64,000 nucleotides of DNA from Amphirosellinia nigrospora (Eukaryota; Ascomycota; Sordariomycetes; Xylariales; Xylariaceae). Below, piece by piece: positions 33,701 through 43,207 of the stretch. Every line of letters begins with the position of its first letter. Positions within the stretch are counted from its first letter, which is position 1. Where the stretch lies: positions 310,001-374,000 of the forward strand of contig SCHM01000007.1 of assembly GCA_004123355.1 (NCBI GenBank), given 5' to 3'. The notes beneath the pieces were generated by a model. It was not told where the DNA came from and did not search any database. It saw nothing but the letters and a program-made list of their open reading frames with translations. The position numbers and the translations under genes were made by a program.

Positions 33701-34403
33701 TATCTAGGAGCCCATTTTTGTGTCCTGCGTTGACCACAGCCACGAGTGAATCGATAGACTCCCCGTGACCGAAACCTTGTATGAATTGAACGACAATACT
33801 TTCGAGCAAGACCTTCAACTTCACCATGGTCAATCCAAGGGATCGCAATTATCAACAGACTCACTTCGTACTTGTCACATGGAGTCAGGGGGTACACCTG
33901 TCACGATAGAACTGGTCGATCCAGCCCTCCGCGATGACCAAGATCTAACGCACCCAATGGAAGATATTCAAGAGTCTGCAACTGATCCGAGCTTCGACTT
34001 CCAACAACCTGACTCTATGGATGTTGATAAACATCACGCAGTTGATTGTATACTCGAGCGTTGGCACAAGAACCTTTTCCTTTTGAGATGGTTAGAAGAC
34101 GGTAGCTGTTGGTGGGTTCAGCGGAAGGACATCAATGTCGACTTGGTTCGGAGCTTTGAAGAGAATTATATAGGAATTAGTCTCGGAGTGGACAAGGTAA
34201 CGGCCACCCGAAAGCGACGCGGAAAGACGGAGTACCGTATTCGCTGGCTTGGCCGTCCAGTAGAGGAGGACACGTGGGTTCCAGAAAAACAGATGAGCCC
34301 GGAGCTGGTAGAAAAACATAAACCAAAGCAGGTTGCATCGAGGAGGCGAAGAAAATATCAAACAGGGCACCGAACTAGTTCAGTTTTTTTTCAAATAGTA
34401 TAG
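30784..34403 (+). pseudogene. DUF3435 tyrosine recombinase with C2H2 fingers and chromodomains
   Basis: ATG 30784. Introns inferred at 30971-31044 (CTAAC branch), 31388-31474, 31828-31881 and 32192-32260, all GT-AG. The recombinase part keeps the expected catalytic set: ATGGFRPG (first Arg, about 31660), LYSLRVGTGANLDG (second Arg box), RNYVLSH and ESSYQS (His and Tyr candidates, about 32280-32330). It is followed by C2H2 fingers (CLLCKKPFANRSALTRHSNALH at about 32915; others to 33500) and a chromodomain with YRIRWLGRPVEEDTWVPE (about 34230), preceded by a second chromo-like unit. Breaks: TGA near 31243, frameshifts near 31125, 32065 (A8), 32455, 33270 (T7), 33330 and 33760. DUF3435 proteins include the Starship captain recombinases and other fungal mobile-element recombinases. 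Confidence 0.78.
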
Positions 34404-34778
34404 AACTTTGGACATTTGCATACTATTGTTTCAATTGCTTTTTGGGTTGACTATATTGTAGCTATAGATGTGAGATAGCTCTGTTCGTACAAGAAGTGAG
34501 TCTATACAAGCTGGTGACTGGCTACGTGGCTAAGTGGTAACTAAAAAGGTCACTCACCAAGCTCAAGCTCAGGATTAGCTAGCTAAGCCAAAATGTTTGT
34601 TCGCAACAGGTGCTTAAGCATGCGAAAAGCAGCGGGTTGAAGTTACCGATAAGCATCGCTTCTAGGCCTTTGAAACACTATAAAGCAAAAGCAAGAGGTA
34701 CCTTAGGGCGCCAGGCAGGTGTAGAGAAATGCTTGTAGTGCAGATTTCGGACTTTAGACAGGGTGAACAACGCTGTTC
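34403..34778. other. Spacer, nothing recognised
   Basis: 3' flank of the DUF3435 gene; no gene or repeat edge seen. Confidence 0.4.
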
Positions 34779-34925
34779 TGTGATGGATGCAACACAGGCA
34801 GAAGGTTCAGACACCTAATTTACCCTATATTGGAAGCTAATATTCTACTTAGGGAAGAAAGGAAGGAAGTACTAGTACATTGACCTGCAGGTAGCAATAA
34901 GTGTCTGTGGGTGTGTGCCCCACAC
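34779..34925 (+). repeat. Dispersed repeat H, copy 1
   Basis: About 147 bp, inverted copy at 53605-53754, including TTGACCTGCAGGT and the CACAGGCAGAA block. It ends exactly where a miniature element (34926) begins. Confidence 0.65.
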
Positions 34926-35109
34926 TGTCAAATATAAGGGATATGAGGTTAGTCGATATAGTGACTATACTGGGGCACTATGTAGGCCTCATGTCAGGAA
35001 GACTGGGTCCCCATACAAATCTGGAGAGAACACGCGTCTTTGCTACACAACAAGAACATCAATACAACACAATCTACACACTACTGCATGACATCGCTTA
35101 TATCTGACA
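34926..35109 (+). repeat. Miniature inverted-repeat element A1 (184 bp)
   Basis: Terminal inverted repeats: left TGTCAAATATAAGG, right CTTATATCTGACA. Related to A2-A5. No clear TSD. Confidence 0.65.
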
Positions 35110-35184
35110 CCCTAAGGTAAAGAACAACGTCGCTAAAGCGGCCCGATCGTGCACTATAGGAATAGTGGACTCCAACATTTCACC

Positions 35185-35496
35185 TCAGCGTAATTCAGTC
35201 TGGCAGCCGGCCTGAAACGATGACCTAACTTGCGACAACAAAGTATATATAACATAACCGTCGGAGATCTTCACGCGACCTGCTTTCTTAAGAGCCGCAT
35301 TATTAAGTGTTACAATTTTCTTGACCAACCAGGACTGATGCTTTTTGCTGGCAGAAAAGGTACGTACCTCCCGAAATATCCGGTCTAAGCTATACGTACT
35401 TTTCCTGCCGGCAGAAAAGAGATAGTAGGTGTCACGCACGCAATGATAAACCACTCCCACTGCGCCATGTCTCTGTAAAAGAGTACAGGACTCCAA
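35185..35496 (-). CDS. Hypothetical ORF, doubtful
   Basis: 103 codons on the minus strand with no recognised motif. It overlaps the GCCGGCAGAAAA-type short repeats (35348-35411), which argues that it may be chance. Confidence 0.15.
   Translation of the reverse strand: MESCTLLQRHGAVGVVYHCVRDTYYLFSAGRKSTYSLDRIFREVRTFSASKKHQSWLVKKIVTLNNAALKKAGRVKISDGYVIYTLLSQVRSSFQAGCQTELR
35348..35411. repeat. Small hairpin element with CTGCCGGCAG-type ends
   Basis: GGCAGAAAAGGTACGTA and its inverted partner TACGTACTTTTCCTGCC are separated by 26-27 bp. The same end sequence recurs at 35590-35660 and 52403-52430. Confidence 0.55.
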
Positions 35497-35589
35497 GTTG
35501 TACGTACAACTTGGCCTGGTGGTTTATATTAGGTCTATGTCAGGTCTGTTCTGGTGTGTGACGTCACAGTGGGGCAAGAGATTTTGGAG

Positions 35590-35656
35590 CGGCAGAAAGA
35601 CTACAGGAGGGTAGATTTCTGCCGGCAGAAAGACTACAGGAGGGTAGATTTCCTGC
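35590..35656 (+). repeat. Two tandem 33/34-bp repeats
   Basis: CGGCAGAAAGACTACAGG.. to ..TTTC(C)TGC occurs twice in tandem (35590-35622, 35623-35656), followed by a third CCGGCAGAAAA. Confidence 0.75.
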
Positions 35657-36376
35657 CGGCAGAAAAAGATACGAACCTTTTAGAGTACGGCCAGCGAAGA
35701 TGGCCTCTGCAGCCTAGAAAAAAAACTTTAACACTGAGTACGAAATTTTTGGAATTCAGCAACGATTAAGAGCTCAAACGCCATCTCAGAGGGCCAATCG
35801 AATAGCTTAGTGTACGGCTCATCACCCAGTGCGCCTAAAAGGCACCATGGCGATCTCATGGCCCCAGCAGACGGCCTGGCCGACCGAAGTACGCGAGCAT
35901 ATAGCGAATATCTAATCAACCCAAGAGCGGAGACCTTAGTATTAAGACGGCCATAACTAAAGAGATGGAAACCCCCGAGGTAATTTACGGACGACTGGAC
36001 TCACAGGATCGGAAACGGCGCATTAGTATGGCTCCCGACATATGGAGTACTCGCACACTGGATCCGCGCAAGCATAATGAACATGGAAAATCTTGAAGAT
36101 ATCCGAAGCGAAATATTACTGGACAACAAACCTTTTAACTAGAGATAATAGAATATGTAATTGGAAAGATTGCCTCATTGCAAGTCTTTGGCCTCTTCTT
36201 GGGCTAATAGGCGAATGGCGTAGTTTAAGAGTAAGTGTATGACATAGTGCATTGATGACAGGGCTTGAAAAAGGAGAAGGAAAAGGGTCGGCAGGTAATG
36301 GAGCTGGAGGAGCCCATTACGCGATCCATCACCCCTGGTGGCTTGTATGCCCCGGTAAGCCGTCCAATCCCTTTAT

Positions 36377-36545
36377 CGTCAGATACAAGCGATGGCATGC
36401 AATTGGGTTGAATCTGTTGTATTGATTTATCTGTTCATGTATGTGTCCTCCAGTAGTGACCGCGTCTGTAGGTAGAAATGTATTCCGTCATAGAATACCC
36501 CTCCAGTCAATATACCGAATAAGCTTATATCCCTTATATCTGACA
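36377..36545. repeat. Miniature inverted-repeat element A2 (169 bp)
   Basis: Left end CGTCAGATACAAGCGATGGC, right end CTTATATCTGACA. Shares the GTGACCGCGTCT..AGGTAGAAATG interior with A3. Confidence 0.6.
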
Positions 36546-37184
36546 GTTAGCCCACCTATTTTCTACTTTCTTGGCCATCGCACCCATCATTCTTACGCGT
36601 CATGTGCATAGGGAGATATCTGCCCGCCCGTTCATCAAAATTCGAGAATCTCGCTGCGATAATAGTTTAGCCATGATTACACCGAATCTTTAACAAGGCG
36701 GTTGCGGCGGAGACATGACCAATATCTCGCGGTTCTCTCGCCCTCCAACCCCTCACAGCCTGCATCGAGCTGCGTTCTGGCTATTCAAGCGAGATAGCAA
36801 CGCACTACCGACAGCTGAGTTGGCCTGCCTGCCTGCCGCCACCGCTACTCCAACTAGAAGACTTCGAATTAGTGATTGGCTAGTTGCCGTAAGCACCGCC
36901 TCGCGTGGGTGTCCATACCGATGTCCGCGCCTACGCGACACTCCCAGGAGGGAAAAGAACAGTGTAGCTCACCAGGAGAAGCAACTAATAATATGAAAAT
37001 ACGAAGATTTAGTCACTTTACTGCGGCTTAACATCAAGGCTGCATGTACCTGGGTGCTACGTCTTAAAAGAGTTCTGCGACAACCGTGTTGGAGGCTGGC
37101 AGGGTTTCCCCCGGATAGCCTACAGTTTTTAACTGTCTATGCTACTAACCACGGCGGCTAAGACCCCCTACCCCTATCTGCCAT
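36546..37184. other. Spacer, nothing convincing
   Basis: An open frame at 36715-36996 lacks recognisable motifs and is probably chance. No repeat edges seen. Confidence 0.35.
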
Positions 37185-37331
37185 TGTCAGAAATAAGCGA
37201 TGGCTGTTGAATTACGGTGACCGCGTCTCTAGGTAGAAATGCATGGGGGCCCCTGTATTCCTGGCATGGGTCTATGATTAGACCCCCATTAGCCACTTTT
37301 CCGGATAGGGTCATATTTATTATATCTGACA
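37185..37331. repeat. Miniature inverted-repeat element A3 (147 bp)
   Basis: Ends TGTCAGAAATAAGCGATGGC and TATATCTGACA. The flanks GCCAT and GCTAT are one mismatch from a 5-bp TSD. Confidence 0.65.
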
Positions 37332-37393
37332 GCTATTGCATTATCCCGTACCTCGACTACTTTTTTATACGCAAAAATAATGTATAGAAAGGA

Positions 37394-37634
37394 TGTGGCA
37401 CCTAATGTGGCACCCAGGTAATGGCGCCACAGTGAATGGTTGCCCGGCAAGCAGGTCTTTGTACCATGACTTGCCCCACTGTAATTAGGTGTATAAATAC
37501 GTAGCCACAGGACACAGGGCACCGAAACCCTTTGTCCACAATACAACACCATACCTAGTACTAGATCTGCAGCTTACATCAGTAATTGACTAAGCCACGG
37601 ATCACCACTAGGTAGGAACAGACCAGCAGGCACA
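37394..37634. repeat. Solo LTR, family F1 copy 2 (241 bp, TSD AGGA)
   Basis: TGTG..CACA ends; 4-bp repeat AGGA at 37390-37393 and 37635-37638. It is inserted directly in front of copy 3. Confidence 0.78.
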
Positions 37635-37638
37635 AGGA

Positions 37639-37828
37639 TGTGGCACCTAGTGTGGCACCCAGGTAATGGGCGCCACAGTGAGTGGTGCCCGGCAAGCAGG
37701 TCGTTGTACCATGACTTGCCCCACTGTAATTAGGTGTATAAATACCCACAGGGCACCGAAACCCTTTGTCCACAATACAACACCATACCTAGTACTAGAT
37801 CTGCAGCTTACATCAGTAATTGACTAAG
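37639..37828. repeat. LTR F1 copy 3, truncated
   Basis: Same start as copy 2 but the match stops at TTGACTAAG, where unrelated sequence and then element A4 follow. Confidence 0.72.
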
Positions 37829-37839
37829 GGAGCGTTTTC

Positions 37840-38024
37840 TGACAGATATAAGAGATATGATCTTAACCGGAATATGGGTTAATGGGGTCGTCAGATGACA
37901 GACCCACGTCAGGGATACAGAGCCCCCATACATCCACCGGGGAATGCAGTGATCGCGTCACAACTAAAACACACACATAGACACTCAAGACAATTGTACT
38001 ACATGCCATCGCTTATATCTGACA
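37840..38024 (+). repeat. Miniature inverted-repeat element A4 (185 bp)
   Basis: Ends TGACAGATATAAGAGATATG and CCATCGCTTATATCTGACA. Interior ATGATCTTAACCGGAATAT matches A5. Confidence 0.65.
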
Positions 38025-38038
38025 AGCCTAGCAATTAC

Positions 38039-38217
38039 TGTCAGAATTAAGGGTCTGATAATGGATATCCAGACATGGGGGTTGAGCACAGAGTGTTTCA
38101 CACATTGTTACCCACCATAAAACTACTGGTACACACCTAGGAGTTGAGGCAGACTCTACTCCAACAACAATGAAGAACGCGTCACATCCTGCATATACGG
38201 TTTGTTTAGTTCTGATA
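38039..38217 (+). repeat. Dispersed repeat B, copy 1
   Basis: Starts TGTCAGAATTAAGGGTCTG and matches 42594-42771 in inverted orientation over about 180 bp. Looks like a short LTR, but no TSD is visible. Confidence 0.6.
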
Positions 38218-38375
38218 AATGGACTGTAGTCCGATTCGTTCGGTTAGGCCTGATCTGCAATCTTCCCAACAGAAAGAATTCGTAACAGTACCATTCTTGA
38301 CACTAGGCTGGCCGAGAAGGACGTGAATCTCGATTCACAGGAAGGCCAAGATGAACCATACAAGCATCCCAGCTT

Positions 38376-38720
38376 ATGGCGGACCTCCAGTTGCAACTTG
38401 AAGAAGACCCCTTTTCGACTATATCGATAGAAAGTTACGAAGCTTCTGATAATTTTACTTATTTATCATGCACAGAGATCCAACGTGGACTTCGAGGCAC
38501 GGGCTTCCAAGATGCTCGCCTAGCTAAGGTTTACCGATACCATGATCAACAAGCCGCTGAGGAAACTCTCGGGAGGCTGGCAGATGCGCTGCAAACTTGC
38601 CAATGTTCTTCTGCAAAATGGTGACATCATCCTTCTTGACGAGCCTACCAATATCCTTGACCTCCTTGGAGTGCAACATCTTGAAATGCGAGGTGCATGC
38701 AATAGGCGCTTGACGGTATA
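38376..38720 (+). pseudogene. ABC-F type ATPase fragment
   Basis: An N-terminal frame ([19 protein letters not shown]) changes frame near 38560 into the ABC signature [16 protein letters not shown] and Walker B with D-loop [17 protein letters not shown], ending at TAA about 38720. LSGGW and the TN-LD loop are typical of ABC-F/EF3-like soluble ATPases that act on ribosomes. Only part of one nucleotide-binding domain is present. It is the left neighbour of the UstYa block; involvement there is not shown. Confidence 0.75.
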
Positions 38721-39315
38721 ATATTATCGAATACCTAACGCTTGCGGTTTGGAAACGCGATGGAATAGTCTCTAGTCGTAAGTAATGGGTAGCATTTAGT
38801 TACCGCGCCGTCTTTTCTCTCCAAATAGACTCATGCAAGGTGCTAGAAAGAGGGAAGAAGTCTGGCGATCTGTTGCAAGTAGTCCTATCCATGGGGTAAT
38901 AGATTCTTGAATAGAACCTAACATCATCAGAACTAGAGATTTCCGTGGCATCACATACTAGAAAGAGCCAAATCGAAGCAGCTAGAGCTGGTATTGTCAG
39001 ATGTCACATGGCAAGAAGTGTGTTCATGACGGAGGGAAGGAGACCTGAAGTAGCTACAACAGTGAGGGGGCCTAAATATGCCACTAGGGCAGAGGGCACA
39101 ATGGTCATGAATGGCAGAGGGAGCAATGGCACATGGTCATTGTTCCTATAACAGCGAGGCCGCATACCTAGATCAGACAGAAGCGCATTATAAAGAACAG
39201 CCGTTATCCCTTATCTTGTGCACACCACACATTAGAAGGGCGTTAAGTCTTCGGAATAAAAGGAATCACATCTTCCTTCGCTGGCGGGATGACATAACCA
39301 GTAGGCAACTGTTCA
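38721..39315. other. Spacer, nothing recognised
   Basis: No motif-bearing frame seen on either strand. Confidence 0.35.
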
Positions 39316-40520
39316 TTAGGTAGCACTTGGAGCTCCTCCCCCAAGCTCGCACCGCATCGTAGTTCTTACATTTGTGAGCCGTGTTGAAGTCGGGAATGGC
39401 TCTGGAGTGTTCGACGGGTATTGCAGAGTCCAGACTTGACCCAATACACCCGTGTCAACATTGCACATCAACACCTGTCTGAGTGTATCCAAGCAGTGTG
39501 CTACTAACGTCAGTAAGGTTTTGGTTGAGGAAGAGAATAACGCTCAAGAAAATTTCACGAGGAGAGTGAAAGATATCAAGGACTTACTAATGTGGAGATA
39601 TGACATTTCATTATCGTTTGCAAATAGGCTATCGCCCTTACTTTATAGTAGTCGTAGTTGAAATAGAGGGACTTTCGGAGAACGTTCTATTAACCCGCAA
39701 ATGAGCTTTTTTATCCTCACGCGCGGCGACAAAGCAGGAGAAATCGAAATTCTTGTGAAGACTGTGGCATCTGAGTTATATATCCGCAGGGCACGACATA
39801 CCAGACAATGCAGGTGATGCAATCCTTCTACCTGTACGAAGAATCCACCTCCATACCTCTTAGCTCGTCGCACGTGGTTCATGGTGAGTCCACTTGCTAA
39901 CCCTTCTGACTCGGGTATAACGGATGCTCTGTCTGATCGACTCTGTTAGCGACGTTGGGCCGCATTCTCAAAACATATTTGACATGATACTCGCGCATAG
40001 TGCACCTACAGTCGATTCCTAAAGCCTCCCACGCGGTGTCGACTTCTGGTGAGCCAGGCGGCGATAAATCGTCTCTCGTTCGAAAGAACCGTTGAAGTAT
40101 GTTGTTGAGTATTCTATGCCCGCGTCTTTTATTAAGGGCGCTGCCAACATTAGTCTTATCTGAGACTTGGGTAAGCTCGGAGAGAGTTGCTTTCATGGAA
40201 ACATGGATATCTCTTTGGAGGTCCTGGGAATTGGCCACAAAAGCGAACTCTGAAACTTACAATAATGTGATGTATGCCGGATGCATTGGCGACTCAAGTC
40301 GAGGCTACATCGAGTTGTCCGAAGGACACCTAGCGTGGAAATGACCACAATAAAGATGCAAAGCAGAGTGGCACGGCAGGGAATCTACACCAGCTAGCAT
40401 TTGCCAAACTCGCACGATGATGTGAGGGAGACTTTCGGGAGGAATCGTGGCAACTTTTGAATCAGAATTATCGACAATTTGTGAAAGTAGAATGCTGTGT
40501 CCATCATCGTTCGGTGCCAT
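39316..40520 (-). pseudogene. UstYa-like (DUF3328) oxidase 3
   Basis: Minus strand from ATG 40520. A membrane segment TLLCIFIVVISTLGVL (about 40380) lies in a shifted frame. GSPEVDTAWEALGI follows (about 40030). The first catalytic motif GLHHLHC (39802-39820) continues across an intron (39688-39801, GTATGT..AG) into NVLRKSLYFNYDYYK. The second motif HCLDTLRQVLMCNVDTGV is at about 39450, and the C-terminal block NTAHKC..VRAW follows in a shifted frame. HxxHC and HC-D-LRQ are the two UstYa signatures; UstYa proteins are secretory-pathway oxidases that form rings in ribosomal peptides. At least three frame changes. Confidence 0.78.
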
Positions 40521-40935
40521 GGTGAAGATCACGGTTGGCATGGAGGAGCGGTCGTCGGTTGGTATACGCAAATGGAATTTTGATCATTGGGCCTCCGAAG
40601 GTGCAGCAAGTTTGGCATTGTCGTCAAATATGCAGTATAGATAACAGTGGGGGAAGTCGCGTGATAGTTATGTAGTGATGAGCACAGAATGTGCACCAAT
40701 CAGGTGGGATTCATCAGATGTTATGGAAATTTGGGACGAGTTGGAGGGGCTGGTAGATATTCACTTAGCCAAATATAGATTGTCTGGATGTTCTCTACTT
40801 TCTTTTCTTTTCTTCTAATTCGAACATCGAACACTTAGTCCTGCGGCCACCTGCAATGAACTACGTCTGAAATCATCCAAGTGTTGTATTTACCAACTAC
40901 GTGAGTAGAAACTAGACACTTGGTCATGTGAGTTC

Positions 40936-41079
40936 TGTCAGATATAAGGCATATGATCTTAGCCAGAATATTGACTAATGGGTGTCTGATGACAGACCAT
41001 GTCAGGGAGACCGGGGCCCATACATATCTACCTAGAGACGCGGTCACCGTAATTCAACAGCCATCGCTTATTTCTGACA
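40936..41079. repeat. Miniature inverted-repeat element A5 (144 bp, TSD AGTTC)
   Basis: Ends TGTCAGATATAAGGCAT and GCTTATTTCTGACA; perfect 5-bp TSD AGTTC at 40931-40935 and 41080-41084. Lies between UstYa 3 and the repeat peptide gene. Confidence 0.75.
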
Positions 41080-41303
41080 AGTTCTAATCATGTGAGGTCC
41101 TTTTGTACAAGAAAAACTCAACCGATGTCGGCGGTCTTCACGCATGCTTCCTCACACCCCCGAAACTGCCTGGCAGTCAGCAACCAGGAACTCGAGTCCT
41201 GCGTAATTACAAGATGAGCCTGGTATCCCTTCTCCAACTGCTCGATATCAAGATACTCAGGCCCAGTAGGCAGCTAGGGTTTGGATCAGTGTCTACTACA
41301 GGA

Positions 41304-41664
41304 TTACAGAGAAGCTGAGGAGACATACCCAATGATCAGAGTTTTGCGACTTAGGCATCCGCTATAAGTGTAAGAGGAGACCCATTGGCCTCTGGTGCTA
41401 GTCGTATCGACGTTTGGAGGTGGCAATCCTCCGCCGGACTTCCCGCCATACTTGTAAGAGGAGACCCATTGACCTCTGGTGCTAGTCGTATCGACGCTTG
41501 GAGGTGGCATTGAGCTACCACCATCGTTTGATCTCTGAAGAATTCTGTCAATGAGAGCAAAAATGGCACACATGAGCGAAAATGCTACAAACTTCAAAAA
41601 CTAAAGAAGGGCCTATAGCCATGGATGACACTCCACCGAAGGTGGCCAACATGCACAACTTCAT
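41304..41664 (-). CDS. Small repeat-containing secreted peptide, candidate RiPP precursor
   Basis: On the minus strand, ATG 41664 gives MKLCML.., a signal-peptide-like start. The hydrophobic stretch then continues in another frame (about 41597-41555), so an intron or frame change separates leader and body; a strong acceptor (ATTGACAG) lies near 41550. The body has two tandem 28-residue units (84-bp period), each with PPP, VDTTSTRGQWVSSY and a second Tyr. A short hydrophobic leader plus near-identical Tyr-containing repeats between UstYa genes matches the layout of ustiloxin/dikaritin precursors. Against it: only two repeats, and no canonical Lys-Arg Kex2 sites, only single or RK basic sites. 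No sequence was restored. Confidence 0.5.
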
Positions 41665-43207
41665 CTTCGCCAAATGAGGTGCAGTGAAGTATTGTGTAAT
41701 CCGCAAGCTCTGGTGTGCACCGTGTGCTCCTCGGATCTGCTCGTGAACGCTGCGACATGTCTCCTCATTTGTATCCAGCCGGCTCCGTATCCAACCGAAG
41801 GATGCCCATGAGCTAGCCTTACTCAACATGCCGTGAGCATCTGCCGATAGGACGATGCAGTTCGAAATGACGAGCGGGTAGATACCTGTCTACGACTCAC
41901 TCCCACACCATTTTCACTATTGATCACATGCATGGCCGGTGGTGCGTGTTGTTGGAACTTGGAAAGAGCGAACGCTACCGTGGGGCTAAGTGTACCCAAG
42001 ACATCGTTGTCCTCCATAACAAAGTGGAGGAGGTCTGTATCTCTATCACTCTCCTAGCAGGCATGAAAGCTGAGATGAAGTTTGTTGGTTCAAGCTGATT
42101 AGCTCAATGCCTAGAACTTCTAGATTGCACAGGATAAAGCGGTGACGTAATGCAAAGGCACGATGGAAGGTCCTGGCGACAATGACGAAGCCTTGCCTTT
42201 TCGGCCAGTGTGCCAATATACCCAGATTCTATAAAACAATACCCGTAAGTCGAAGGGATCGCTTACCGACCTTCGAGCATCAATCAACCAATCATCCACC
42301 ATGTAACGAGCGTAGCTGCAAGCCAACCAACTAAGCCGCGGTCCTCAAAAGGATAAGCAAAACCCCTGCCACCGCGAACCCCCTGACCACTCTACGCGCA
42401 CAACTTCTAAAGCTATTTACACCACCAATACGTTGTTTTTGACGCTGTTCTGGGTATATTTGTTGTTTTCAAGCATTTCTGACCTGAATAACGTCTTCTA
42501 TAACCGAAGACTCCGACGTCCAACGGCTATAAAAGTAGCTACAGTCAGCTGTAGGCGTGGAGTAGTGTGACGAACGTCACAGCAGACCAGACCTGTGAGA
42601 ACTAAGCAAGCCGTATATTCAGGTTGTGACGCGTTCTTGATTGTTGTAGGAGTAGAGTCTGTCTCAACTCCTAAGTGTGTACTAGTAATTTCCTATGGTG
42701 GGTCAACGTGTAGAGCACCCTGTGCTCACCCCCATGTCTGTATATCCATTATCAGACCCTTAATTCTGACGGGATGAACAGTACTGCTCAGTACCTCCAA
42801 GTAAGTAGTAATTTCTTGAATAGGTATCTCCAACAATATTTGGTCGCCCGGCTAGTATCATGTGGCGTGTACAATTATGCTACAGCTTGGGGGTTGCATA
42901 TTCGTGAGGCAGGCTCGACCCGTTTCGGTGTTCTCTCTCCAGACTCGACCGGCGTGATGCTGTCTATCCCTGCCGATCTTACATGAATCCATATGCATTG
43001 GAAGCATCTGTAAGCCATCATGCGACTTTCATGCACAGAAAACAAGGGTCAGGATCGAAAGGCTGATATGCTATCTCTTGGATGGCGCGTAGCCGGCTTC
43101 ATGTGTGTGACTGATACTTGGCCCCATCTTATACCCCATCTCCGCCATGAAATGTAGACTTGAGGGAATCCTAGCATTACGACATTCCAAAATCAAGTAG
43201 AGCTATC
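41665..43207. other. Spacer with repeat B copy 2; weak ORFs only
   Basis: Minus-strand frames at 41548-42017 and 42120-42326 show no recognised motif. 42594-42771 is repeat B. Confidence 0.4.
42594..42771 (-). repeat. Dispersed repeat B, copy 2 (inverted)
   Basis: Reverse complement of 38039-38217. Together they bracket UstYa 3 and the peptide gene. Confidence 0.6.

Noticed and set aside
36715-36996. Arg/Thr-rich ORF on the + strand
   Set aside because: No motif, no introns or promoter, composition typical of a chance frame in GC-richer spacer.
38039-42771. Repeat B as a confirmed solo LTR pair
   Set aside because: The start looks like an LTR (TGTCAG), but no target-site duplication was found at either copy, so it is listed only as a dispersed repeat.
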